Assembly: GCF_018449515.1 (NCBI RefSeq)
Contig: NZ_JAAVUQ010000005.1
Span: 1 to 64,000, forward strand
DNA from: Caballeronia sp. dw_19
GTDB lineage: Bacteria > Pseudomonadota > Gammaproteobacteria > Burkholderiales > Burkholderiaceae
Direction of reading: 5' to 3'
DNA: 64,000 nt
The translations under genes and the position numbers were made by a program. The notes under the pieces are model-generated. The model did no database searches and had not been told where the DNA came from. It was given only the letters and a program-made list of their open reading frames with translations. This document shows positions 1 through 9,927 of this stretch, piece after piece (position 1 is the first letter of the stretch; every line of letters starts with the position of its first letter).

Positions 1-61
1 TTGACCCGGACCGCTAACCCCAGAACCGACCACCCCAGCACAAACCCCGACCACCGCCCCC

Positions 62-853
62 CTAGCGCGAGCGAAATCCCTGCCGACATTGCTCAAAAAG
101 GCAAACCGCAGCGGCCGCCGCTACATTCAGCGACTCCATGCCACCCGGCTGGGGAATGGTCACCCGAAGCGTCGCGTGGTCGCGCCAAAATGGCGAAACA
201 CCCGCACCCTCATTGCCCATGACCCAAGCCACAGGCCCCGACAAATCCACATCGTAGATCGCCTTCGCACCGTGCGAATCAGTGATAGTCACCCGCACCT
301 CGGGAGAAAACCGCGACAACAATTCCGCCGGTTCAACATCCTCGTAAATGCCGAGCAGGAAATGCGCGCCCATGCCAGCCCGCAGCACCTTCGATGACCA
401 CGCAAACACCGTCCCGGGCATGCAAAACACATGCTGAATCCCAGCCGCCGCGGCACTCCGCAAAATAGATCCAACATTGCCGGCGTCCTGGATGCCATCG
501 AGAACCAGACACGTCCCGGTAATGCGCTCGGGCAACAATGGCGCAACCTTCTCGACCAGCAACACCATCCCCACACCATGCACGACACTCGATAGCTGTC
601 CGAACAAAGCATCGGGCAACGTATAAACATGCGCAGGATCGATCCGCCCGACAATCTGCCGCGCTTCATCGTGCTGAAGCGCACCCTCGGTGACAACGCA
701 CGTCTCAGGCTGCCCACCCACATCAAGATAAGCACTGGCGAGATGCAGCCCTTCGAGCAACGCGTGACCACTGCGGCGCTGCTGCGCGGTCGATCCGGCG
801 AGCGCCTTCAGGCGCTTGTAAAGCGGGTTATCCCGCGAGGTAATGGCTTTCAC
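62..853 (-). CDS. TrmH/SpoU-family RNA 2'-O-methyltransferase
   Basis: Predicted SAM-dependent ribose methyltransferase of the SPOUT fold, 263 aa, acting on rRNA or tRNA; the target nucleotide cannot be read from sequence. I see an N-terminal substrate-binding part (about 1-100) and the three SpoU motifs: LDGIQDAGNVGSILRSA near residues 118-134, VMGNEGAG near 211-218, and IPQPGGMESLNVAAA near 232-246, which carries the cofactor-knot residues. The frame is open further upstream inside rnhB, but the GTG at 853 gives the family-like N-terminus KAITSRDNPLYKRLKAL and lies 11 nt after the rnhB stop. It is the last gene of the lpx-rnhB run in this window. Family assignment is firm; substrate is unknown. 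Confidence 0.88.
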   Translation of the reverse strand: MKAITSRDNPLYKRLKALAGSTAQQRRSGHALLEGLHLASAYLDVGGQPETCVVTEGALQHDEARQIVGRIDPAHVYTLPDALFGQLSSVVHGVGMVLLVEKVAPLLPERITGTCLVLDGIQDAGNVGSILRSAAAAGIQHVFCMPGTVFAWSSKVLRAGMGAHFLLGIYEDVEPAELLSRFSPEVRVTITDSHGAKAIYDVDLSGPVAWVMGNEGAGVSPFWRDHATLRVTIPQPGGMESLNVAAAAAVCLFEQCRQGFRSR

Positions 854-864
854 TTGGGGAGAAT

Positions 865-1590
865 TCAGAACGGAGGAGCGTCGATGCCCTGCTCCGCGGC
901 AGCCGCTTCCAGCACCCCGGCTGCGACAACCGGCAGCGCCGTGCTCAATCGCGCATGCGCCTCGCGCACGGGCGCAAACGAACGCCGATGATGCTCGCAA
1001 GGCCCATGTTCAAGCAACGCCCTAAGGTGCTGTGGCGTACCGTAACCAGCGTGGGCATCGAAACCATAAACGGGGTGGACTTCGTGCAATTGCAATAGCA
1101 TGCGGTCGCGCGTGACTTTAGCCAGAATCGACGCAGCCGAAATCTGCGCGATCAACGCATCGCCACCAATAATAGCCACCGAACGCATCGACAATTGAGG
1201 ACACCGATTACCATCAATCTTCGCCACCGTCGGCGTAACCGACAGCCCTTCCACCGCGCGTTTCATCGCGAGCATGGTGGCGTGGAGAATGTTGATTGTG
1301 TCGATTTCCTCAACCGTCGCCGAAGCCACGCAATAAGCCAGCGCACGGTCGATAATTTTCTCGTACAACTCCTCGCGCTTCCTGGCGCTCAACACCTTCG
1401 AGTCGTCAAGTCCGCGAATTCTGGGTTTCGATGGATCGAAGATCACCGCAGCCGCAACCACAGGACCCGCCAGCGGGCCACGCCCAGCTTCGTCCACGCC
1501 GCAAATGACGTCGGACGGCGTATCGACATCGAAGTCGAACGCAGGCTGCCCCGCGCGCCGTACCACGCCCTTCGCAACGATCTTCACCAT
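865..1590 (-). CDS. rnhB: Ribonuclease HII
   Basis: Cytosolic endonuclease that cuts the RNA strand of RNA:DNA hybrids and starts removal of misincorporated ribonucleotides; 241 aa, usual length. The signature [14 protein letters not shown] is at residues 32-45, with catalytic Asp33-Glu34; the other expected metal-binding acids are Asp126 (in KIDGNRC) and Asp144 (in IGGDALI), 18 residues apart as in characterised RNases HII. The [13 protein letters not shown] motif follows. Its ATG overlaps the lpxB stop by one base (TAATG), so translation is probably coupled. Confidence 0.97.
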   Translation of the reverse strand: MVKIVAKGVVRRAGQPAFDFDVDTPSDVICGVDEAGRGPLAGPVVAAAVIFDPSKPRIRGLDDSKVLSARKREELYEKIIDRALAYCVASATVEEIDTINILHATMLAMKRAVEGLSVTPTVAKIDGNRCPQLSMRSVAIIGGDALIAQISAASILAKVTRDRMLLQLHEVHPVYGFDAHAGYGTPQHLRALLEHGPCEHHRRSFAPVREAHARLSTALPVVAAGVLEAAAAEQGIDAPPF

Positions 1591-2771
1591 TACCGCGGCC
1601 TCCTCGTTTCCAGAACCTGCGCCACGGCCTCGGCCGCACGTTGTGCGGTGTTCTGACGCAGCGCGTGGTGCATTTCCGTGAAGATTTCCGTCAGTGTCGC
1701 GCGGTTCGCTTCGTCGTTCAACTGTTTGAGCGTGGCGTCGGCGAGCGCTTCCGGCGTGGCGAAATGCTGGAGAATCTCCGGCACGACAAACCGCCCGGCC
1801 AGAATGTTCGGCAAACCGACATACGGCAAATAACCCTGCCGCTGCATGATCTGACCCGTCAGCCAGGGCACTTTGTACGAGATGACCATCGGCTTCTTAA
1901 GCAACGCCGCTTCCAGCGTCACCGTGCCGCTCTTGACCAGGATGGCGTCGGCGGCGGTCATCGCGACCTGGGCCTTGCCTTCAGTAATAGTCAGGGCCAG
2001 ATTCGGATGGGCGGCCACCAGCGGCTGCAACAATTCGCGCAACGCGGCAGTCGCCGCCGGCATCACGAAACGCACACCGGGTTCGCGACGCTGCATCAAT
2101 TCCATCGCGTCGAAAAAGGTCGGGCCGATCAGCGCGATCTCCGAACGCCGGCTACCCGGCAGCACGGCGATAATCGGTCCGCCTTCCGGCAAGCCCAATG
2201 CGCGCCGCGCGCCTTCAACGTCAGGCACGAGCGGGATTTCATCGGCGAGCGGATGGCCCACGTACGTGGACGCAATACCCGCCTTCTCCATCAGCGCCGG
2301 TTCGAACGGGAACACGCACAGCATGTGATCGACGGCTTTGACGATCTTCTTGATCCGCCCGCCACGCCACGCCCAGATCGACGGACACACGAAATGCACC
2401 GTCGGAATACCGGCGTCGCGCAACGCGTGCTCGAGACCAAAATTGAAATCGGGCGCATCCACGCCGATAAACACCGACGGCGGCTCCGCCAGCAGTTGCC
2501 GCTTAAGCTCGTTGCGAATGCCCAGGATCTCGGGAATATGCTTCAGCGCTTCGACATAACCGCGCACCGTGAGCTTGTCCATCGGCCAGTGCGCGTCGAA
2601 ACCAACGGCCGTCATGCGTGGGCCGCCAATACCATTGAACTGCGTACCGGCCGGCAAGCGCTCATTCAGGCCGCCCAGCAGGGAAGCCGCGAGCAGATCG
2701 CCCGACGGCTCACCCGCCACCATCGCAACGCGCAGGGGGGCGGGGGCCAGCGTCATTGGGCGCTCGGTCAA
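1590..2771 (-). CDS. lpxB: Lipid-A-disaccharide synthase
   Basis: Peripheral-membrane GT19 glycosyltransferase that joins UDP-2,3-diacylglucosamine and lipid X to give the lipid A disaccharide. 393 aa; the N-terminal [14 protein letters not shown] signature is at residues 19-32 and the C-terminal nucleotide-binding half has [10 protein letters not shown] and the [18 protein letters not shown] segment. The start at 2771 overlaps the end of lpxA by 4 bp; an internal ATG at 2756 (residue 6) is an alternative. Order lpxD-fabZ-lpxA-lpxB is the standard lipid A operon. Confidence 0.97.
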   Translation of the reverse strand: MTERPMTLAPAPLRVAMVAGEPSGDLLAASLLGGLNERLPAGTQFNGIGGPRMTAVGFDAHWPMDKLTVRGYVEALKHIPEILGIRNELKRQLLAEPPSVFIGVDAPDFNFGLEHALRDAGIPTVHFVCPSIWAWRGGRIKKIVKAVDHMLCVFPFEPALMEKAGIASTYVGHPLADEIPLVPDVEGARRALGLPEGGPIIAVLPGSRRSEIALIGPTFFDAMELMQRREPGVRFVMPAATAALRELLQPLVAAHPNLALTITEGKAQVAMTAADAILVKSGTVTLEAALLKKPMVISYKVPWLTGQIMQRQGYLPYVGLPNILAGRFVVPEILQHFATPEALADATLKQLNDEANRATLTEIFTEMHHALRQNTAQRAAEAVAQVLETRRPR

Positions 2772-3556
2772 CGGATGATGCCGCGCTGCGACGCGTCGAT
2801 AAAATCGGCCAGCGCCGTCACGGGCGCATCACCATCGCCGCCTGCGGACGCGAGTTCGCGCAATTGCACCTTCGCTTCTTCAAGCGTCGCGCCGCTCTTG
2901 TACACCACGCGATACGCCGAACGCAGCGCCGAAATAGCCTCAGCCGAAAAGCCGCGCCGGCGTAGCCCTTCCACGTTGATACCGTGCGGTTCAGCCTTGT
3001 TACCGGCGGCAATCACGAATGGCGGAATGTCCTGCACGAGCGCCGAAGCGCCGCCCAGCATGGAATGCGCGCCAATGCGCACGAACTGATGCACGCCCGA
3101 CATACCGCCGACAATGGCGTGGTCGCCAATGATCACGTGCCCTGCCAGTTGCGCGTTGCTCGACATGACGATGTTGCTGCCGAGCTGGCAGTCATGGCCC
3201 ACGTGCACGTACGCCATGATCCAGTTGTCGTCACCGATGGTGGTCACGCCCGTATCCTGCACCGTACCGGTATGAATGGTGGTGAATTCGCGGATGGTGT
3301 TGCGGTCGCCGATCACGAGCCGGGTGGGCTCGTCCTTGTACTTCATGTCCTGCGGCCGGCCGCCGACGGATGCGTAGTGGCCGATGCGGTTGTCGCTGCC
3401 GAGGACCGTATGGCCTTCGATTACGCTGTGCGAGCCGATAGTCGTGCGCGCGCCAATCTGCACGTGCTGGCCGACGATCGCGTACGGACCGACTTCGACG
3501 GATTCGTCGAGCTGCGCGCCCGGCTCGATGATCGCGGTAGGGTGAATCTTGCTCAT
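2768..3556 (-). CDS. lpxA: UDP-N-acetylglucosamine O-acyltransferase
   Basis: First enzyme of lipid A synthesis: moves a hydroxyacyl chain from acyl-ACP to O3 of UDP-GlcNAc. 262 aa, a left-handed beta-helix built of hexapeptide repeats over about residues 1-185, then a helical C-terminus. The probable catalytic base is His121 in [10 protein letters not shown], matching E. coli His125. The frame stays open upstream through fabZ, but the ATG at 3556 has a GAGGG ribosome site and gives the family start [15 protein letters not shown]. It lies about 60 bp after fabZ and overlaps lpxB by 4 bp. Confidence 0.97.
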   Translation of the reverse strand: MSKIHPTAIIEPGAQLDESVEVGPYAIVGQHVQIGARTTIGSHSVIEGHTVLGSDNRIGHYASVGGRPQDMKYKDEPTRLVIGDRNTIREFTTIHTGTVQDTGVTTIGDDNWIMAYVHVGHDCQLGSNIVMSSNAQLAGHVIIGDHAIVGGMSGVHQFVRIGAHSMLGGASALVQDIPPFVIAAGNKAEPHGINVEGLRRRGFSAEAISALRSAYRVVYKSGATLEEAKVQLRELASAGGDGDAPVTALADFIDASQRGIIR

Positions 3557-3618
3557 GCGCCCTCGCTTGGTGTTCTGTTGCTGAGTTTGCTCTGCTCTGC
3601 CCTGATCAGCCGCGCCGG

Positions 3619-4107
3619 TTAAGGCGTGCCTGGCGTCTTCGTGTCGGCGGCCGTGTTCTTCACGGTACACATCAACTCGGCTTCGGCTGCCACCGCACCG
3701 TCCACTTCGGCACGTGCGCTGAATTTCCAGATGCCGCGCATATAGCGCTCGAAGTTCACGTTCAGGATCAGCTGGTCGCCGGGTTCGACCACGCGCTTGA
3801 AACGCGCCTTGTCGATGCCCACGAAGTAATACAGGGTCGTTTCCGGATCGTGCGGTTCCTTTTCCTCGGCGAACGTCAGCAGCGCGGCCGCCTGCGCAAG
3901 CGCTTCGAGAATCAGCACGCCGGGCATCACCGGCCGTGTCGGGAAGTGACCCTGAAAATACGGCTCGTTGACCGTCACGTTCTTCAGCGCTTTGATGCTC
4001 TGATGCGGCGTGAGTTCGAGTACACGGTCGACAAGCAGGATCGGATACCGATGCGGCAGCAACGTGAGAATCTTGTGGATGTCTAGATTGATTTTTTCGG
4101 TGCTCAT
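3619..4107 (-). CDS. fabZ: 3-hydroxyacyl-ACP dehydratase FabZ
   Basis: Cytosolic hot-dog-fold dehydratase of fatty acid elongation; 162 aa. Catalytic His54 is in [19 protein letters not shown] and Glu68 follows at the usual 14-residue spacing. I chose the ATG at 4107 ([12 protein letters not shown]...) over an in-frame start at 4131 because it matches the family length. It sits between lpxD and lpxA, where it draws on the same 3-hydroxyacyl-ACP pool that LpxA and LpxD use, so co-expression balances phospholipid and LPS acyl supply. Confidence 0.97.
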   Translation of the reverse strand: MSTEKINLDIHKILTLLPHRYPILLVDRVLELTPHQSIKALKNVTVNEPYFQGHFPTRPVMPGVLILEALAQAAALLTFAEEKEPHDPETTLYYFVGIDKARFKRVVEPGDQLILNVNFERYMRGIWKFSARAEVDGAVAAEAELMCTVKNTAADTKTPGTP

Positions 4108-4215
4108 AGTCGTTCTGCTCGCGCGCTTCACAGCGCGGGTGTTGACTGCGAAACCGCTCGTCAGGAAACTTATAAGCTAACAAGCCTGCCAAGCGGCTTC
4201 GCGTGGGATGCCGGT

Positions 4216-4247
4216 TTTTACCGCGGGTTTTACCGCGGGTTTTACCG
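4216..4247. repeat. 12-bp tandem repeat, about 2.7 copies
   Basis: The unit ttttaccgcggg is repeated at 4216-4227 and 4228-4239 with a partial third copy to 4247, ending just before the lpxD stop at 4250. It lies in the 142-bp lpxD-fabZ spacer. It does not form an obvious terminator. Confidence 0.85.
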
Positions 4248-4249
4248 TC

Positions 4250-5377
4250 TTAATGCTTGCCTGAAGTGCTGTCCGGGGTGTTATTCGCGGTGGTATCCGG
4301 GTTAATGCCTGCGGCTACCGCCGCTTCGAGCGTCTTGATGCGTTCCCGCAACTTGTCCAGATTACGCACAATGGCCGCGCTTTTGTTCCAGTCCGCGTGA
4401 TTCACGGCGGGGAATGCGCTGGTGTACATGCCCGGCTTCAGCAGCGACTTCGACACGCCGGACTGTGCCGTGACAATCACGTAATCCGCCAGCGTTACGT
4501 GGCCCGCAATGCCCACCGCGCCGCCGATCATGCAATGCCGCCCGATATTCGTGCTGCCCGCAATGCCCGCACAGCCTGCAATCACCGTATAGGCGCCGAT
4601 CCGGCAGTTATGCCCGATCTGGACCAGATTATCGATCTTTACGCCTTCCTCGATCACCGTGTCGGCCATTGCACCCCGGTCGATCGTGGTGTTCGCGCCA
4701 ATCTCCACGTCCTGCGCCACGACCACGGCGCCGACTTGCGGGATCTTGACCCAGCTGCCGGTGCGCGCGTCGCCGTCGCCGGCAAAATCCGGCGCAAAAC
4801 CAAAACCGTCAGCACCGATCACCGCACCCGCATGCACGATCACGCGCGCGCCGAGCTTACAGTCATGATAGACGGTCACGTGGGGATAAAGATGGACGTC
4901 GTCAGCCAGCTTCACGCCCCGGCCGATAGTCACGCCCGCATCCAGCTTCACGCGCTCGCCAATCTCGGCGCCCGCTTCCACGCTCACGTGCGGCCCGATC
5001 ACGGCACTGGCGGCCACCTTCGCCCTAGGATGGATAAACGCCGTGGGATGCACGCCGGGTTCGACCGGCGGCGTCGCGAGGTCGATGAAAACCTGCGCGA
5101 CACGCGCAAAATAAGCGTAGGGATTCGCCGTGACAATAAAGTTACGCCCTTGCCGCGACGTCACTTTCTCCAGGTCCGCCGGCGAAATCAACACCGCGCC
5201 GGCCTGCGTGCTTTCCACTTGAGACAAATACTTCAGGTTCGCGAGAAAGGCGAGTTGCGTGGGGCCGGCCTGGTCGAGCGGCGCGAGGCCGTTCACGCGA
5301 TGCGCTGCATCGCCTGCTATGTCTCCACCGAACCGTTGTGTCAGTTCGCCAAGCGTGATCGCGCTGTCTGATGCCAT
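4250..5377 (-). CDS. lpxD: UDP-3-O-acylglucosamine N-acyltransferase
   Basis: Third step of lipid A synthesis: adds the N-linked 3-hydroxyacyl chain to UDP-3-O-acylglucosamine. 375 aa: a UDP-binding N-terminal domain (about 1-105), a hexapeptide-repeat beta-helix (about 110-320) and a C-terminal helix ([17 protein letters not shown]). Likely catalytic His256 lies in [11 protein letters not shown], equivalent to E. coli His239. The last 20 residues are Asn/Thr/Asp/Ser-rich and probably disordered. It follows skp by 16 bp. Confidence 0.97.
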   Translation of the reverse strand: MASDSAITLGELTQRFGGDIAGDAAHRVNGLAPLDQAGPTQLAFLANLKYLSQVESTQAGAVLISPADLEKVTSRQGRNFIVTANPYAYFARVAQVFIDLATPPVEPGVHPTAFIHPRAKVAASAVIGPHVSVEAGAEIGERVKLDAGVTIGRGVKLADDVHLYPHVTVYHDCKLGARVIVHAGAVIGADGFGFAPDFAGDGDARTGSWVKIPQVGAVVVAQDVEIGANTTIDRGAMADTVIEEGVKIDNLVQIGHNCRIGAYTVIAGCAGIAGSTNIGRHCMIGGAVGIAGHVTLADYVIVTAQSGVSKSLLKPGMYTSAFPAVNHADWNKSAAIVRNLDKLRERIKTLEAAVAAGINPDTTANNTPDSTSGKH

Positions 5378-5393
5378 CCGGTACCGCTCCCGA

Positions 5394-5969
5394 TCAGTTC
5401 GAACTACTAGCTGGATTGGCCGACAGGCTCGCCTGATTCGCGGCCAGCGCCTTCAGCACCTGATCGGTGATATCGATGCGCGGACTGACGTACACCGCTT
5501 CCTGCACGATCAGGTCGTAGTGCTGCGCCTCGGCAATCTGCTTGATGACCTTGTTGGCCCTGTCCAGCACGGCAGCAAGCTCTTCGTTGCGGCGCTGGTT
5601 CAGGTCTTCGCGAAATTCGCGCTGTTTGCGCTGGAAGTCCTGGTCGAGCTGCGACAAATCGCGTTGCTTGGAGGCACGGTCGGCAGGCGCCATGGCGGCG
5701 CCGTTCTTGTCCATTGCGTCCGACATGGTCTTCAGCCGCGCCGCCATGTCCTGCAACGCCTTGTCCCGCTTCGAAAACTCTTGTTCGAGCTTCGTCTGCG
5801 CCGCCTTGGCCGCTGCGGACTCACGCAAGATGCGATCGGAGTTGACGGCTGCAATCCGGGTCTCCTGCGCCTCTGCCTTGGCGGCACCCATCAGGCCGAG
5901 CGTCACCGACATAACAAGCGCCAACGCTACATGTTTCGAAAGCTTACCGGTTCGCAAAGTCTTCCTCAC
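5394..5969 (-). CDS. skp: Periplasmic chaperone Skp/OmpH
   Basis: Holdase that carries unfolded outer-membrane proteins across the periplasm to the Bam complex. 191 aa from GTG 5969: basic n-region, hydrophobic core ([16 protein letters not shown]), probable signal-peptidase cut after AKAEA or AEAQ, then a mostly coiled-coil body (about 55-150) and a short strand-rich end. The start is uncertain: a GAGGAAG sequence overlaps the GTG codon and would serve a TTG at 5957 (residue 5) better. Directly downstream of bamA, as usual. Confidence 0.93.
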   Translation of the reverse strand: MRKTLRTGKLSKHVALALVMSVTLGLMGAAKAEAQETRIAAVNSDRILRESAAAKAAQTKLEQEFSKRDKALQDMAARLKTMSDAMDKNGAAMAPADRASKQRDLSQLDQDFQRKQREFREDLNQRRNEELAAVLDRANKVIKQIAEAQHYDLIVQEAVYVSPRIDITDQVLKALAANQASLSANPASSSN

Positions 5970-6007
5970 GTTACTTATTTACACCACTGACTGATGATGC
6001 CACCCAA

Positions 6008-6046
6008 TCAGGTCACTGAATCAGATCACTAAGTCAGATCACTAAG
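6008..6046. repeat. Three 13-bp tandem repeats in the bamA-skp spacer
   Basis: Units at 6008-6020 (tcaggtcactgaa), 6021-6033 and 6034-6046 (both tcagatcactaag). The last two are identical and the first differs at three positions. They lie between the bamA stop and the skp start, in the transcribed spacer if the genes form one operon. Confidence 0.9.
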
Positions 6047-6122
6047 CCAAGCCTCTGCGTCAGGCGTCCCGGTTCCGCGACAAGAACGGAAAACCGGGCC
6101 ACCGACACATCCCGATCGTGGT

Positions 6123-8435
6123 TTAGAACGCCGTACCGATCTGGAACTGGAACTTCTGATACTGGTCGCCGGCATGCTTCGTCACAGGGAAACCCAAGCT
6201 CAACTTGAGCGGACCAATTGGCGAAATCCAGGCCAGACCGAAACCGTAACCATACCGCAGGCCGTTCGCACCCGTGCTGGTGCCGCCCTGACCCGGATCG
6301 CCCCAGACGTTACCGCCGTCGAGGAAGGTGAAGACGCGCAGCGTGCGGTCATAACCCGTACCCGGCAACGGGAAGGTCAGCTCGATGTTACCCACCGCCA
6401 TGCGCGAACCGCCGATCGGGTCTCCCGTGGTCGTGTCACGCGGACCCAGTGAGCTCGGTTCATAACCGCGAACCGAGCCGATACCGCCAGCATAGTAGTT
6501 CTTGAAAATCGGGTACGTCTGGCCGTCCAGGCCCTTACCGTAGCCGCCCTGCAAGTTCAGGCCGAGCACGAAGCCGCGCGCGAACGAGTAGTAATACTGA
6601 ACCTGGGCGTCTGCCTTGATGTAGGTGGTGTTACCCGCCGGCGTACCGTATTCGAAGTTCGTCTGCGTGTAATACCCGCGGCTCGGGACCAATGCACTGT
6701 CACGATTGTCACGCGACCAGCCAACCGTCACCGGCACGTTGTTCACTACGCGGCCGAACTCGTTGACGTAGTCCTTGTAGCTCTGCGGCGTGTTGGCATC
6801 GACGTCGAGCGTGTTCTGCTCGAGGCCCGCGCCGAAGTACACCGTGTCCTGCTCCGAGAACGGAATGCCGAACTTCAGGTCACCACCGATGGTAACGATC
6901 TTGAAGCTCGAATCGGTCGAGTAATACAGCGGCTGATACGTGCGGTAGTACAGGTCGGTAATACGCTTGATGCCGTCGATGGTGAAATACGGATCGACTT
7001 GCGTCACCGTCAACGTCCGGTACGTCTTGGCCGTGTTGACATTGACCGAAAGGCTGGTACCCGAACCGAACACGTTGTCCTGCGACACGCCCGCTGACAG
7101 CACCACCTTGTCCGTCGATGAAAAACCCGCACCGAGCGTAATCGCGCCGGTCGGCTTTTCCGTGACTTTCACGTCCACGTCCACCTGGTCGTTCGTCCCT
7201 TCGACCGGAACCGTGGTCACATCGACATCGGTAAAGTACCCGAGACGATTCACGCGATCCTTCGACAGCGCCAGCCGGCTCGAATCGAACCATGAGCTTT
7301 CGAGCTGACGCATTTCCCGGCGCACGACTTCGTCACGTGTACGCGTATTGCCGGCGATGTTCACGCGCCGCACATACACGCGGCGACTCGGATCCACATT
7401 CAGCGTCAGGTCGACGGAGTGATCGGCTTGATTGATCTGCGGCTGTGCGTTGACCTGCGCGAACGCGTAGCCATATTCGCCGAGCTTGTCGACGATGGAC
7501 TTCGTGGTCGCCTGCAGCTTCTCGGCCGAGAAACGGTCACCCGGTTTGATCTTGATGAGCTTGGTCAGCTCCGCCTCGCGGTCAAGCAGATTGCCCGAAA
7601 GCTTGATCGCGCTGATCTTGTACGGCTCGCCTTCGTGCAGCGCGATCGTCAGGTACATGTCCTTCTTGTCGGGCGAGATGGACACCTGCGTCGAGTCGAT
7701 GTTGAACTCGAGATAACCGCGATTCAGGTAGTACGAGCGCACGTTTTCAAGGTCGCCCGAGAGCTTGTCCTTCGCGTACAGGTCGTTCTTCGTGTACCAC
7801 GAGAACCAGTTCGGCGTGGACAACTGCATCTCGTCGCGCAGCGTGCTCGTGCTGACCGCCTTGTTGCCGATGAAGTTGATCTGGCGGATCTTCGCGCTCG
7901 GACCTTCCGCCACCGAGAACAGGATCTGCACGCGGTTGCGGTCGACCGGCGTCACGGTAGTCGTGACTTCGGCAGCATAGAACCCGCGCGTCAGATACTG
8001 ACGCTTGAGTTCCTGTTCTGCCTTGTCGACGAGCGCCTTGTCGTACGAGCGCCCTTGCGACAAGCCTACCGCGCGCAACGCCTTCGCCAGGTTGTCCTTT
8101 TCGAACTCGTGGATCCCGGAGAAATCGATTTGCGAAATGGCCGGACGTTCCTGCACCTGCACCACCACCACGTTGCCCTGTGTGGCGATCTGGACGTCAT
8201 TGAAGAAGCCCGTTGCATAAAGCGCGCGAATTGCCTCGGAGGCTTTGTCGTCGGTGAACGTGTCGCCCTGCTTGATAGGCAAATAGGCGAATACCGAACC
8301 GGGTTCAATGCGCTGCAGGCCGTCAATCCGGATGTCCTGCACGACAAACGGCGTTGTCGCGTGCGCCGCCATTCCGGTTGCGGCCAATGCTGCGGCCACA
8401 GCCGACTTAGGAACAAAGCGATGAGGTTTGAACAA
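6123..8435 (-). CDS. bamA: Outer-membrane protein assembly factor BamA
   Basis: Essential Omp85 insertase that folds beta-barrel proteins into the outer membrane. 770 aa from a TTG at 8435: signal peptide ending AAHA at about residue 26, five POTRA domains (about 27-420), then the 16-strand barrel ending QKFQFQIGTAF with a C-terminal aromatic residue. The TTG start is chosen because GGGGAAG lies just upstream and the N-terminus becomes FKPHRFVPKSAVAAALAA, a proper signal peptide; the longer reading from 8528 would bury the signal. Upstream is rseP, downstream skp. Confidence 0.97.
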   Translation of the reverse strand: MFKPHRFVPKSAVAAALAATGMAAHATTPFVVQDIRIDGLQRIEPGSVFAYLPIKQGDTFTDDKASEAIRALYATGFFNDVQIATQGNVVVVQVQERPAISQIDFSGIHEFEKDNLAKALRAVGLSQGRSYDKALVDKAEQELKRQYLTRGFYAAEVTTTVTPVDRNRVQILFSVAEGPSAKIRQINFIGNKAVSTSTLRDEMQLSTPNWFSWYTKNDLYAKDKLSGDLENVRSYYLNRGYLEFNIDSTQVSISPDKKDMYLTIALHEGEPYKISAIKLSGNLLDREAELTKLIKIKPGDRFSAEKLQATTKSIVDKLGEYGYAFAQVNAQPQINQADHSVDLTLNVDPSRRVYVRRVNIAGNTRTRDEVVRREMRQLESSWFDSSRLALSKDRVNRLGYFTDVDVTTVPVEGTNDQVDVDVKVTEKPTGAITLGAGFSSTDKVVLSAGVSQDNVFGSGTSLSVNVNTAKTYRTLTVTQVDPYFTIDGIKRITDLYYRTYQPLYYSTDSSFKIVTIGGDLKFGIPFSEQDTVYFGAGLEQNTLDVDANTPQSYKDYVNEFGRVVNNVPVTVGWSRDNRDSALVPSRGYYTQTNFEYGTPAGNTTYIKADAQVQYYYSFARGFVLGLNLQGGYGKGLDGQTYPIFKNYYAGGIGSVRGYEPSSLGPRDTTTGDPIGGSRMAVGNIELTFPLPGTGYDRTLRVFTFLDGGNVWGDPGQGGTSTGANGLRYGYGFGLAWISPIGPLKLSLGFPVTKHAGDQYQKFQFQIGTAF

Positions 8436-8534
8436 CGTGCTTCCCCAGTGTGTATAGCTGCATCGAGCCGGACGGCGTTCGTTCAAGCGCCGCCAGACAA
8501 GATGAAAAAGGATCAAGGTTACGGCCAAGCCAGA

Positions 8535-9920
8535 TCAAAAGCGGATCAGGCGGGCAAGGTCATTAAAGAGCGCGATCATCGACAAGGCGACGATGCAAAC
8601 AAGACCCGCCCGCTGCAAAACCAACTGCCAGCGATCTGACACGGCTTTGCCGGTTGCGGCTTCAACCAAATAATATAACAGATGCCCACCGTCAAGAACC
8701 GGAATCGGTAACAAGTTCAATACGCCGAGGCTGATACTCACGAGCGCGAGGAACGACAGAAACGCCGACAATCCAAGCCGCGCGCTCTTGCCGGCGTAAT
8801 CAGCGATCGTCACCGGCCCAGAAAGATTTTTCAGCGACGCTTCGCCCGTGATCATCCGCCCGAACATGCGCAGCGAATAAATGCTGATGTCCCAGGTCCG
8901 CCTGACGCCCAACTGCAGGCTTTCGACCGGCCCGTAACGCACGTCCACCGCCGGAATCCGGGTCGCGAGCGACGCGCCGATCCGGCCGACATCGCGATGC
9001 GTGGCAGCGTCCTGCTTGAGCTCCGGCACGATCTGCACGGCGCGCTGCGCACCGTTGCGCTCGATTGTCAGCGAAACCGGCGTACCCGGACGATGCTGCA
9101 CATAGTCGATAAAACCCATCGCGTTATCGATCTTTTTACCGTCGATAGCGCGCAACACGTCACCCGCCTGCAAGCCCGCTTTCGCCGCCGCGCTGCCCGC
9201 TTCCACGCCGGCCACCGCCAGCGTGCCGCCACCCGGCTCGAAGCCGAGTTTATCCATGAAATCCTGGTCGACGTCCTGATCGTCGATCTTGCCCACGCTC
9301 ACCGGGAAATCGAACGTGCCCTCGTTCGTCTTGGCCGTCAGCACCACAGGGCGGTGATCGAACGAAGCATCGAGCAGTTTCCAGCGCAGATCGGACCACG
9401 AGCGCACCTTGTGCGTCTCGCCACTCGCGTCGCTGCTGCCCTGCACATCGCGCATTGAAACGATCGTCTCGCCGCCCTCGAAGCCCGCCTTGGCGGCGAC
9501 GGTGTTAGGCGCGGGCGTCGCAAGAATCGCCGCCGGCTCAGACACACCCCCGGCAAACACGCCGGCGAACAACAAAATGGCGAGAATGAAGTTCGCCACC
9601 GGACCCGCTGCAACAATCGCGATCCGCTTGAACACCGGTTGACGATTGAATGCGCGCGGCAAATCGGCTTCGGGAATGCTCGCTTCCGCTTCCCGTTCGT
9701 CGAGCATCTTCACGTAGCCGCCCAGCGGCAGCGCGGAGATCGTCCACTCGGTGCCGGTGCTCTTGCTGACCCACTTCACGAGCGGCTTGCCGAATCCGAC
9801 CGAAAATCGCAGGACCTTCACGCCGCACAGTCGCGCGACGCTGTAATGGCCGAATTCGTGGACGACGACCAGCACGCCGATAGCCACCACAAACGCAACG
9901 ATTTCAATCAGGAAGTTCAT
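8535..9920 (-). CDS. rseP: Site-2 zinc metalloprotease RseP
   Basis: Inner-membrane intramembrane protease that cuts anti-sigma factors such as RseA in the envelope stress response and clears signal peptides. 461 aa: TM1 carries the zinc motif HEFGH at residues 21-25 (His21, Glu22, His25); PDZ-like region at about 120-310 (clear PDZ around GLQAGDVLRAIDGKKI); C-terminal LDGGH motif at 409-413 supplies the Asp410 zinc ligand; last TM near 435-450. It sits between dxr (7 bp away) and bamA, a classic envelope-homeostasis arrangement. Confidence 0.97.
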   Translation of the reverse strand: MNFLIEIVAFVVAIGVLVVVHEFGHYSVARLCGVKVLRFSVGFGKPLVKWVSKSTGTEWTISALPLGGYVKMLDEREAEASIPEADLPRAFNRQPVFKRIAIVAAGPVANFILAILLFAGVFAGGVSEPAAILATPAPNTVAAKAGFEGGETIVSMRDVQGSSDASGETHKVRSWSDLRWKLLDASFDHRPVVLTAKTNEGTFDFPVSVGKIDDQDVDQDFMDKLGFEPGGGTLAVAGVEAGSAAAKAGLQAGDVLRAIDGKKIDNAMGFIDYVQHRPGTPVSLTIERNGAQRAVQIVPELKQDAATHRDVGRIGASLATRIPAVDVRYGPVESLQLGVRRTWDISIYSLRMFGRMITGEASLKNLSGPVTIADYAGKSARLGLSAFLSFLALVSISLGVLNLLPIPVLDGGHLLYYLVEAATGKAVSDRWQLVLQRAGLVCIVALSMIALFNDLARLIRF

Positions 9921-9927
9921 GGCGACC

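Noticed and set aside
1-61. Possible start of another gene at the left edge
   Set aside because: 61 bp of C-rich sequence after the methyltransferase stop; the plus-strand frame here continues antisense through that gene and has no support.
2768-4192. FabZ-LpxA fusion suggested by one long open frame
   Set aside because: The part upstream of 3556 reads the fabZ gene in a wrong frame; both genes have separate, complete reading frames with their own starts.
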